Shown here: positions 25,707 through 36,000 of the stretch, piece after piece
Layout: each line of letters begins with the position of its first letter
How positions within the stretch are numbered: the stretch's first letter is position 1
Source: Megascapheus bottae
Taxonomy: Eukaryota > Chordata > Mammalia > Rodentia > Geomyidae
Assembly: GCA_024803745.1 (NCBI GenBank)
Contig: JANJXV010000262.1
Location: 744,001-808,000 of the forward strand
DNA length: 64,000 bases
Direction of reading: 5' to 3'
Translations under genes and position numbers: made by a program
The notes under the pieces: generated by a model
The model's database searches: none
Told to the model about the DNA's origin: nothing
Seen by the model: the letters and a program-made list of their open reading frames with translations, nothing else

Positions 25707-27180
25707 AGAATGTTGGTTTTTGAAGTCACAGAATGGAGTTGTGTGAAGTCATAGAATGGAGGTGTGTGAAGTCAGATTGGAGGTGTGTGAAGTAACAGGA
25801 TGGAGGTGTATCAACTCAGAAAGGAGGTGTGTGAAGTCATAGAATGGAGGTGTGTGAAATCATAGAATGGAGGTGTGTGAATTCATAGAATGGAGGTGTA
25901 TGAAGTCATGGAATAGAGGTTTGTGAAGTCAAACAATGGAAGTGTGTGCAGTTACAGAATGGAGGTGTGTGAATTCATAGAATGGAGGTGTGTGAAGTCA
26001 TTGAATGGAGGAGTGTGAAGTCAGAATGGAGATGTGTGAAGTCACATAATGGAGGTGTGTGAAGTCATAGAATGTTGGTGTGTGAAGTCATAGAATGGAG
26101 GTGTATGAAGTCGTAGAATGGAGGTTTGTGAAGTCACAATGCAGGTGTGTGTAGTCATAGAATGGAGGTGTGTGAAGTCATAGAATGGAGGTGTGTGAAG
26201 TCATACATCGGAAGTGTGTTCAGTCATAGAATGGATGTGTGGGAAGTCATATAATGGAGGTGTGTGAAGTCATAGAATGGAGGTGTGCGAAGTCACAGAA
26301 GGGAGGTGTGTGAAGTCACAGAATCGAGTTGTCTGAAGTCACAATGGAGGTGTGTGAAGTCATAGAATGGAGGTGTGTGAAGTCAGAATAGAGGTGTGCG
26401 AAGTCATAGAATGGAGGTGGGTGAAGTCAGAATGGAGCTGTGTGAAGTCTTAGAATTGAGGTGTGTGCAGTCAGAATGGAGGTGTGTGAACTCATAGAAT
26501 GGAGGTGTGTGAAGTCACAATGGAGGTGTGTGAAGTCATAGAATGGAGGTGTGGGAAGTAAAAATGGAGTTTGTGAACTCATAGAATGAAGGTGTGTGAA
26601 CTCATAGAATGGAGGTTGTGAAGTCATGGAATGGAGGTGTGTGAAGTCAAAGAATGCAGGTGTGTGAAGTCATCGAATGGAGGTATGTAAAGTCATGTCA
26701 TGGAGGTGTGTGAAGTCACAGAATGGAGGTGTGTGAAATCAGAATTGTGGTGTGCTAAGTCATAGAATGGAGGTGTGTGAAGTCAGAATGGAGGTGTGTG
26801 AACTCATAGAACGGAGGTGTGTGAAGTCAGAATGGAGGTGTGTGAACTCATGGAATGGAGGTATGTGAAGTCACAATGGAGGTGTGTGAAGTCATAGAAT
26901 GGTGGTATGTGAAGTTACAGAATGGAGGTGTGGAAGTCATAGAATGGAGGTGTGTGAAGTCAGAAATTGAGGTGTGTGAAGTCACAGAATATAGGTGTGT
27001 GAATTCAGAATGGAGGTGTGTGAAGTCATAGAATGCAGGTGTGTGAAGTCATGGAATGGAGGTGTGTGAAATCATAGAATGGAGGTGTGCGAAGTCACAG
27101 AATGGAGGTGGGTGAAGTCAGAATGGAGGTGTGTTAAGTGATAGAACTGAGGTGTGTAAAGTCAGAATGGAGGTGTGTGA

Positions 27181-28102
27181 ACACATAGAAGGGAGGTGTG
27201 TGAAATCCAAGAACAGAGGAGTGCGAAATCAAACAATGGAGGTGTGTGAAGTCACAGAATGGAGGTGTGTGAAGTCAAAGAATGGAAGTGTGTGAAGTCA
27301 AAATGTGGTGTGTGAAGTCACAGAATGGAGGTGTGTGAAGTCACAGAATGGAGGTGTGTGAAGTCAAAATTGTGATGTGTGAAGTCACAAATGGAGGTGT
27401 GTGAAGTCATAGAATTGTTGTGTGTGAAGTGAAAATGCATGTGTTTGAAATCAAAGAAAGGAGGGGTGTGAAGTCATAGAATGGAGGAGTATGAAGTCAT
27501 GGAATGGAGGTTTGTGAAGTCATAGAATGGAGATTTGTGAAGTCATAGTATGGATGTGTGTGAAGTCAGAATGAAGATGTGTGAAGTCACAGAATGGAGG
27601 TGTGTGAAGTCAAAGAATATTGGTGTGTGAAGTCATAGAATGGAGGTGTGTGAAGTCTTAGAATGGAGGTGTGTGAAGTCATAGAATGGAGGTGTGTGAA
27701 GTCACAGAAATGAGGTGTGTGAAGTCACAGAATGGAGGTGTGTAAACTCACAGAGTGGAGGTGTGTGAAGGCAAAGAATTGAGCGGTGTGAAGTCAAAGA
27801 ATGGAGGTATGTAAAGTCACAGAATGGAGGGGTGTGAAGTCAGAATAGAGGTGTGCGAAGTCATAGAATGGAGGTGTGTGAAGTCAGAATGGAGCTGTGT
27901 TAACTCATAGAACGGAGGTGTGTGAAGTCACAATGGAGATGTGTGAAGTCATATAATGGTGGTTTTTGAAGTCACAGAATGGAGTTGTGTGAAGTCATAG
28001 AATGGAGGTGTGTGAAGTCACATTGGAGGTATGTGAAGTCACAGAATGGAGGTGTGTCAACACAGAAAGGAGGTATGTGAAGTCATAGAATGGAGGTGTG
28101 TG
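27181..28102 (+). repeat. Direct repeat of 0.92 kb, left copy
   Basis: It begins at ACACATAGAAGGGAGG and matches 30230-31152 at an offset of 3,049, rising to 3,050 after a one-base indel (AAATGTGG at ~27301 against AAATTGTGG). I counted about eight or nine differences by eye, roughly 99% identity. It holds several variants not seen in the 4 kb HOR, including GAAATCCAAGAACAG and GAGCGGTGTG (27781 and 30831). The match ends where the left copy enters the AAGGCAGG unit. Confidence 0.82.
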
Positions 28103-28402
28103 AAGTCACAGAAGGCAGGTGTGTGAAGTCACAGAATACAGTTGTGTGAAATCACAATGGAGGTGTGTGAATTCATAGAATGGAAGTGTGTGAAGTGAAA
28201 GAATGGAGGTGTGTGAAGTCATAGAATGGAGGTGTGTGAAGTCATAGAATGGAGGTGTGTGAAGTCACAGAAGGCAGGTGTGTGAAGTCACAGAATACAG
28301 TTGTGTGAAATCACAATGGAGGTGTGTGAATTCATAGAATGGAAGTGTGTGAAGTGAAAGAATGGAGGTGTGTGAAGTCATAGAATGGAGGTGTGTGAAA
28401 TC
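28085..28402 (+). repeat. 159-bp tandem duplication (seven monomers)
   Basis: A block of seven monomers is present twice back to back. AAGGCAGGTG occurs at 28112 and 28271, and the AATACAG, ATCACAATGG, GAATTCATAG and GTGAAGTGAAAG units follow in the same order in both. The length of 159 bp is 7 x 23 minus one two-base deletion. The copies look identical, so this is a young local event. Confidence 0.85.
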
Positions 28403-28584
28403 ACAGAATGGATTTGTGTGTAGTCACAGAGTGCAGGTGTGTAATGTCACAGATTGGAGGTGTGTGAAGTCAGATTGGAGGTGTGTGAAGTAACAGAATG
28501 GAGGTGTGTCAACTCAGAAAGGAGGTGTGTGAAGTCATAGAATGGAGGTGTGTGAAGTCATAGAATGGAGGTGTTTGAAGTCAT

Positions 28585-31500
28585 AGAATGTTGGTTTTTC
28601 AAGTCACAGAATGGAGTTGTGTGAAGTCATAGAATGGAGGTGTGTGAAGTCAGATTGGAGGTGTGTGAAGTAACAGGATGGAGGTGTATCAACTCAGAAA
28701 GGAGGTGTGTGAAGTCATAGAATGGAGGTGTGTGAAGTCATAGAATGGAGGTGTGTGAAATCATAGAATGGAGGTGTGTGAAGTCACAGAAATGAGGTGT
28801 TTGAAGTCAAAATGGAAGTGTGTGAAGTGAGAATGGAGGTGTGTGAAGTCATAGAAGGGAGGTGTGTGAAGTCACAGAATGGAGGTGTGTGAACTCATAC
28901 AATGGAGGAGTGTGAAGTCATGGAATGGAGGTGTGTGAAGTCACAGATGGAGGTGTGTGAAGTCATAGAATGGAGGGGTGTGAAGTTACAGAATGGAGGT
29001 GTGTGAAGTCACAGAATGGAGGTGTGTGAACTCAGAATGGAGGTGTGTGAATTCAGAGAAGTGAGGTTTGTGAAGTCATATAATGGATGTTTCTGAAGTA
29101 AGAATGAAGGTGTGTGAAGCCATAAAATGGAGGTGTGTGAAGTCAAAATGCAGGTGTGTGAAGTCAAACAATGGAGGTGTGTGAAGTCACAGAATGGAGA
29201 TGTGTGAAGTCACAGAATGGAAGTGTGTGAAGTCAAAATGGAGGTGTGTGAATTCAGAGAATGGAGGTGTGTGAAGTCAAATCATGGACGTGTGTGAAGT
29301 CAAAATTTTGGTGTGTGAAGTCACAAATGCAGGTGTGTGAAGTCACAGAATGGAGGTGTGTGAAGTCAAAATGGAGGTGTGTGAAGTCAAAGAATGGATG
29401 TGTTTGAAGTCATAGAATGGAGGTGTGTGAAGTCAGAATGCAGGTGTGTGAAGTCAGAATGCAGGTGTGTGAAGTCATAGAATGGATGTGTTTGAAGTCA
29501 TAGAATGGAGGTGTGTGAAGTCAGAGAATGGAGGTGTGTGAAGTCAGAATGCAGGTGTGTGAAGTCATAGAATGGAGGTGTGTGAAGTCATAGAATGGAG
29601 GTGTGTGAAGTCATAGATTGGAAGTGTGTGAAGTCATAGAATGGAGGTGTGTGAAGTCATAGATTGAAGGTGTGTGGAAGTCATAGTATGGAGGTGTGTG
29701 AAGTCACAGAAAGGAGGTGTGTGAATTCACAGAAAGGAGTTGTGTGAAGTCACAATGGAGGTGTGTGAAGTCATAGAATGGAGTTGTGTGAAATCGAAGA
29801 ATGGAGGTTTGTTAAGTCATAGAATGGATTGTGTGTGAAATCATAGAATGGAGGTGTGTGAATCACAGAATTGAGGTGTGTAAAGTCACAGAGTGGAGGT
29901 GTGTGAAGTCACAGAATGGAGTTGTGTGTGAAGTCATAGAATGGAGGTGTGTGAAGTCACAGAAGGCAGGTGTGTGAAGTCACAGAATACAGTTGTGTGA
30001 AGTCATGGAATGGAGGTGTGTGAAGTCAGAATGCAGGTGTGTGAAGTCATAGAATGGAGGTGTGTGAAGTCATAGAATGGAGGTGTGTGGAGTCATAGAC
30101 TGGAAGTGTGTGAAGTCATAAAATGGAGGTGTGTGAAGTCATAGATTGAAGGTGTTTGGAAGTCATAGTATGGAGATGTGTGAAGTCACAGAAAGGAGGT
30201 GTGTGAAGTCACAGAATGGAGGTGTGTGAACACATAGAAGGGAGGTGTGTGAAATCCAAGAACAGAGGAGTGCGAAATCAAACAATGGAGGTGTGTGAAG
30301 TCACAGAATGGAGGTGTGTGAAGTCAAAGAATGGAAGTGTGTGAAGTCAAAATTGTGGTGTGTGAAGTCACAGAATGGAGGTGTGTGAAGTCTCAGAATG
30401 GAGGTGTGTGAAGTCAAAATTGTGATGTGTGAAGTCACAAATGGAGGTGTGTGAAGTCATAGAATTGTGGTGTGTGAAGTGAAAATGCATGTGTTTGAAA
30501 TCAAAGAAAGGAGGGGTGTGAAGTCATAGAATGGAGGAGTATGAAGTCATGGAATGGAGGTTTGTGAAGTCATAGAATGGAGATTTGTGAAGTCATAGTA
30601 TGGATGTGTGTGAAGTCAGAATGAAGATGTGTGAAGTCACAGAATGGAGGTGTGTGAAGTCAAAGAATATTGGTGTGTGAAGTCATAGAATGGAGGAGTG
30701 TGAAGTCTTAGAATGGAGGTGTGTGAAGTCATAGAATGGAGGTGTGTGAAGTCACAGAAATGAGGTGTGTGAAGTCACAGAATGGAGGTGTGTAAACTCA
30801 CAGAGTGGAGGTGTGTGAAGGCACAGATTTGAGCGGTGTGAAGTCAAAGAATGGAGGTATGTAAAGTCACAGAATGGGGGGGTGTGAAGTCAGAATAGAG
30901 GTGTGCGAAGTCATAGAATGGAGGTGTGTGAAGTCAGAATGGAGCTGTGTTAACTCATAGAACGGAGGTGTGTGAAGTCACAATGGAGATGTGTGAAGTC
31001 ATATAAAGGTGGTTTTTGAAGTCACAGAATGGAGTTGTGTGAAGTCATAGAATGGAGGTGTGTGAAGTCAGATTGGAGGTATGTGAAGTCACAGAATGGA
31101 GGTGTGTCAACACAGAAAGGAGGTATGTGAAGTCATAGAATGGAGGTGTGTGAATTCAAAGAATGGAGGTGTGGGAAATCATAGAATGGAAGTGTGTGAA
31201 GTCACAGAATTGAGGTGTGTGAAGTCAGAATGGAGGTGTGTGAAGTCACAATGCAGGTGTGTGAACTGATAGAACGTAGGTGTGTGAAGTCACAATGTAG
31301 GTGAGTGAAGTCACATAATGGAGGTGTGTGAAGTCATAGAATGGAGATGTGTGAAGTCACAGAATGGAGGTGTGTGAAATCGTAGAACGGAGGTGTGTGA
31401 AGTCAGAGAATCGAAGATTGTGAAGTCACAGAATGGAGGTGTGTGAAGTCACAGAATTGAGTGTGTGAACTCACAATGGAGGTGAGTGAAGTCACAGAAT

Positions 31501-31948
31501 GGAGGTGTGTGAAGTAATAGAATGGAGGTGTGTGAAGTCATAGAATGGAGGTGTGTGATGTCAGAATGGAGGTGTGTGAAGTCACAGAATGGATGTATGT
31601 GACGTCATAAATGTTGGTGTGTGAAGTCATAGAATGGAGGTGTGAAGTCATAGAATGGAGGTGTGTGAAGTCATAGAATGGAGGTGTGTGAAGTCACAGA
31701 AGGGAGGTGTGTGAAGTCACAGAAGAGAGTTGTTTGAAGTCACAGTGGAGGTGTGTGAATTCATAGAATGGAGGTGTGTGAAGTCAAAGAACGGAGGTGT
31801 GTGAAGTCATAGAATGGAGGTGTGTGAAATCACAGAATGGAGTTGTGTGTAGTCACAGAGTGGAGGTGTGTAAAGTCACAGAGTGGAGATGTGTGAAGTC
31901 TCAGAATGGAGGTGTGTGAAGTCATAGAATGGAGGTGTTTGAAGTCAT
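28585..31948 (+). repeat. HOR copy 8, hybrid (3,364 bp)
   Basis: M2 is at 28585, M4 at 29085 (500 bp later), S at 29661 and a second S at 30143 (482 bp apart, as in subtype a). About 70 bp after the second S, near 30,220, it switches into the block at 30230-31152, the second copy of 27181-28102. M1 and M3 are absent. It then holds a diverged stretch with a TGACGTCA site at 31600 before the next M2 at 31949. The first half is therefore standard HOR and the second half belongs to the variant family. Confidence 0.82.
30230..31152 (+). repeat. Direct repeat of 0.92 kb, right copy
   Basis: This is the partner of 27181-28102. Differences from the left copy include GTCTCAGAATGG near 30390, GGAGGAGTGTG near 30,695 and GCACAGATTT near 30,825. 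It also has a run of seven G at about 30,876-30,882, the longest G run I noticed in the window. Confidence 0.82.
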
Positions 31949-33000
31949 AGAATGTTGGTTTTTGAAGACACAGAATGGAGGTGTGTGAAGTCATAGAATG
32001 GAGGTGTGTGAAGTCAGATTGGAGGTGTGTGATGTAACAGAATGGAGGTGTGTGAACTCAGAAAGGAGGTGTGTAAAGTCATAGAATGGAGTTGTGTGAA
32101 GTCATAGAATGGAGGTGTGCGAAATCATAGAATGGAGGTGTGTGAAGTCAGAGAAATGAGGTGTTTGAAGTCAATATGGAAGTGTGTGAAGACAGAATGG
32201 AGTTGTGTGAAGTCATAGAATGGAGGTGTGTGAAGTCACAGAATGGAGGTGTGTGAAGTCACAGAATGGAGGTGTGTGAACTCAGAATGGAGGTGTGTGA
32301 ATTCACAGAAGGGAGGTTTGTGAAGTCATAGAATGGATGTTTCTGAAGTAAGAATGAATGTGTGTGAAGTCATAGAATGGAGGTGTGTGAAGTCAAAATG
32401 CAGGTGTGTGAAGTCAAACAATGGAGGTGTGTGAAGTCACAGAATGGAGGGGTGTGAAGTCACAGAATGGAAGTGTGTGAAGTCAAAATGGAGGTGTTTG
32501 AAGTCAGAGAATGGAGGTGTGTGAAGTCAAAGAATGGACGTGTGTGAAGTCAAAATGTGGTGTGTGAAGTCACAAATGCAGGTGTGTGAAATCACAGAAT
32601 GGAGGTGTGTGAAGTCAAAATGGAGGTGTGTGAAGTCAAAGAATGGATTTGTTTGAAGTCATAGAATGGAGGTGTATGAAGTCATGGAATGGAGGTTTCT
32701 GAAGTCAAACATTGGAAGTGTGTGATGTTACAGAATGGAGGTGTGTGAAGTCATAGAATGGAGGTGTGTGAAGTCATAGAATGGAGGTGTGTGAAGTCAT
32801 AGATTGGAAGCGTGTGAAGTCATAGAATGGAAGTGTGTGAAGTCATAGATTGAAGGTGTGTGGAAGTCACAGTATGGAGGTGTGTGAAGTCACAGAAAGG
32901 AGGTGTGTGAAATCACAGAATGGAATTGTGTGAAGTCAAAATGGAGGTGTGTGAAGTCATAGAATAGAGGTGTGTGAAATCAAAGAATCGAGGTTTGTGA
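31949..33000 (+). repeat. Diverged HOR segment with shortened M2-M4 interval
   Basis: M2 at 31949 is followed by an M4-like unit at 32335, only 386 bp away instead of 500. That corresponds to loss of about five monomers. S follows at 32847. The unit order resembles both the 4 kb HOR and the stretch around 60,300-60,910, where an M4-like unit (60395) and S (60905) lie about 510 bp apart, just as they do here. Private variants differ from all the left-hand copies, so this is an older relative. No gene or non-satellite sequence is present. Confidence 0.7.
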
Positions 33001-36000
33001 AGTCATAGAATGGATTGTGTGAGAAATCATAGAATGGAGGTGTGTAAAGTCAGAGAGTGGAGGTTTGTGAAGTCACAGAATGGAGTTTTGTGTAAAGTCA
33101 CAGAATGGAGGTGTGTGAAGTCACAGAATTCAGGTGTGTGAAGTCAGAATAGAGGTGTGCGAAGTCATAGAATGGAGGTGTGTGAAGTCATAATGGAGCT
33201 GTGTGAAGTCATAGAATGGAAGTGTGTGAAGTCAGAATGGAGGTGTGTAAACTCATAGAATGGGGTGTATGAAGTCACAATGGAGGTGTGGGAAGTCACA
33301 GAATGGATGTGTAAGAACTGAGAAAGGAGGTGTGTGAAGTCTTAGAATGGAGGTCTGTGAAGTCATAGAATGGAGGTGTGTGAAATCATAGAATGGAGGT
33401 GTGGAATTCACAGAATAGAGGTGTGTGAAGTCAGAATGGAGGTGTGTGAAGTCAGAATGGAGGTGTGTGAATTCAGAGAATGGAGGTGTGTGAAGTCAAA
33501 ATGCAGGTGTGTGAACTCATGGAATGGAGGTGTGTGAAGTCAAAAAGTAGGTTTCTGAAGTCATAGAATGGAGGTGTGTGAAGTCATAGAAGGGAGTTGT
33601 GTGAAGTCACAGAATGGAGGTGTGTGATGTCATAGAATGGAGGTGTGTGAAGTCACAGAATGGAGGTTTGTGAAGGCATAGACTGGAGGTGTGTGAAATC
33701 ATATAATTGAGGTGTGTGTAGTCACAGAATGTAGGTGTGTGAAGTCACAGTATGGAGGTGTGTGAACTCAGATTTGAGGTGTGTGAAGTCACAGAATGGA
33801 GGTTTGTGAAGGCATAGAATGGAGGTGGGTGAAGTCATAGAATTGAGGTGTGTGAAGTCACAGAATGTAGGTGTGTGAAGTCACAGTATGGAGGTGTGTG
33901 AACTCAGATTTGAGGTGTGTGAAGTCACGGAATGGAGGTGTGTGAAGTCAAAGAAGGAGGTGTCTGAAGTCAAAAATGGAGTTGTGTGAAGACACAGAAT
34001 GGAGGTGTGTGAACTAAGAGAGGAGGTGTGTGAAGTCACAGAATGGAAGTGTGTGAAGTCATAGAATGGATGTGTGTGAAGTCATAGTATGGAGGTGTGT
34101 GAAATCAAAGAATGGAGGTATGTGAAGTCATAAAATGGATTGTGTGAGAAATCATAGAATGGAGGTGTGTGAAGTCACAGAATGGAGGTGTGTAAAGTCA
34201 CAGAGTGGAGGTGTGTGAAGTCACAGAATGGAGATTTGTGTGAAGTCACAGAATGGAGGTGTGTGAAGTCAGAATAGAGGTGTGCGAAGTCATAGAATGG
34301 AGGTGTGTGAAGTCAGAATGGAGCTGTATGAAGTCATAGAATTGAAGTGTGTGAAGTCAGAATGGAGGTGTGTAAACTCATAGAATGGAGGTGTATGAAG
34401 TCACAATGGAGGTGTGGGAAGTCACAGAATGGATGTGTAAGAACTCAGAAAGGAGGTGTGTGAAGTCTTAGAATGGAGGTATCTGAAGTCGTAGAATGGA
34501 TGTGTGTGAAATCATAGAATGGAGGTGTGTGAATTCACAGAATTGAGGTTTGTGAAGTCACAATGGAGGTGTGTGAAGTCAGAATGGAGGTGTGTGAATT
34601 CAGAGAATGGAGGTGTGTGAAGTCAAAATGCAGGTGTGTGAACTCATAGAATGGAGGTGTGTGAAGTCACAATGTAGGTTTCTGAAGTCATAGAATGGAG
34701 GTTTGTGAAGTCATGGAATGGAGGAGTGTGAAGTCACAGAATGGAGGTGTGTGATGTCATAGAATGGAGGTGTGTGAATTCACAGAATGGAGGTTTGTGA
34801 AGGCATAGAATGGAGGTGTGTGAAGTCACAGAATGGAGGTGTGTAAAGTCACAGAGTGGAGGTGTGTGAAGTCACAGAAAGGAGTTTTGTGTGAAGTCAC
34901 AGAATGGAGGTGTGTGAAGTCACAGAATGCAGGTGTGTGAAGTCAGAATAGTGGTGTGCGAAGTCATAGAATGGAGGTGTGTGAAGTCATAATGGAGCTG
35001 TGTGAAGTCATAGAATTGAAGTGTGTGAAGTCAGAATGGAGGTGTGTAAACTCATAGAATGGAGGTGTATGAAGTCACAATGGAGGTGTGAGAAGTCACA
35101 GAATGGATGTGTAAGAACTCAGAAAGGAGGTGTGTAAAGTCTTAGAATGGAGGTCTGTGAAGTCATAGAATGGATGTGTGTGAAATCATAGGATGGAGGT
35201 GTGTGAATTCACAGAATTGAGGTGTGTGAAGTCAGAATGGAGGTGTGTGAAGTCAGAATGGAGGTGTGTGAATTCAGAGAATGGAGGTGTGTGAAGTCAA
35301 AATGCAGGTGTGTAAACTCATAGAATGGAGGTGTGTGAAGTCACAAAGTAGGTTTCTGAAGTCATAGAATGGTGGTGTGTGAAGTCATAGAATGGAGGTG
35401 TGTGAAGTCACAGAATGGAGGTGTGTGATGTCACAGAATGGAGGTGTGTGAAGTCACAGAATGGAGGTTTGTGAAGGCATAGAATGGAGGTGTGTGAAGT
35501 CATAGAATGGAGGTGTGTGAAGTCACAGAATGGAGGTGTGTGAAGTCACAGAATGGAGGTGTGTGAAGTCACAGTATGGAGGTGTGTGAACTCAGATTTG
35601 AGGTGTGTGAAGTCACAGAATGGAGGTGTGTGAAGTCAAAGAGGGAGGTGTCTGAAGTCACAAAATGGAGGTGTGTGAAGACACAGAATGGAGGTGTGTG
35701 AACTCAGAGAGGAAGTGTGTTAAGTCACAGAATGGAGGTGTGTGAAGTCATAGAATGGAAATGTGTGAAGTCATAGAATGGAGGTGTGTGAAGTCAGAAT
35801 GGAGGTGTCTGAAGTCACAGAATGGAGGTGTGTGCAGAATAGAGGTGTGTGAAGTCACAGAATGGAGGTTTGTGAAGTCAAAGAGTGGAGGTGTGGGAAA
35901 TCATAGAATGGAAGTGTGTGAAGTCACAGAATTGAGGTGTGTGAAGTCAGCATGGAGGTGTGTGTATTCAGAATGGAGGTGTGTGAAGTCAGAGACTGGA
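33001..36000 (+). repeat. Diverged zone with a partial triplication (steps ~1,124 and ~675 bp)
   Basis: The unit pair CAGAATAGAGG + TGTGCGAAGTC occurs at about 33151 and 34275, and as AGTGGTGTGC at 34950. A GTAAGAACT(C/G)AGAAAGG unit follows each. The steps are 1,124 and 675 bp. The third copy starts early because the middle one is cut near 34,860. The same unit order occurs once near 61,230-61,400. A CAGATTTGAGG unit is found near 33,769, 33,905 and 35,592. Monomers here carry more scattered substitutions than the homogenised domains on either side. The + strand open frame at 35755-36009 (84 codons, the longest in the window) is pure repeat and is not a gene. Confidence 0.75.
33655..33927 (+). 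repeat. 137-bp tandem duplication (six monomers)
   Basis: Two adjacent blocks repeat the same unit order: GGAGGTTTGTGAAGGCATAG, then a CAGAATGTAGG unit (33724 and 33861), then CACAGTATGG, then CAGATTTGAGG. The length is about six monomers. A few substitutions separate the copies (GACTGG against GAATGG; ATATAATT against ATAGAATT), so it is older than the 159-bp duplication at 28085. Confidence 0.75.

Larger units (their letters stand above)
25707..28584 (+). repeat. HOR copy 7, truncated, passing into a second variant family (2,878 bp)
   Basis: M2 is at 25707, but M4 and S are absent. Near 25,850-25,880 the post-M2 units run directly into units that normally follow the second S (GGAATAGAGGTTTGTG). 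M1 follows at 26692. At about 27,020 the copy leaves the usual M1-to-M3 path, and M3 is never reached. Instead it enters a variant block (27181-28102, with GAAATCCAAGAACAG) that recurs at 30230-31152. The stretch from ~26,630 to ~27,190 is colinear with 48,350-48,900 at an offset of about 21,718, which links the two halves of the window. Confidence 0.82.
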
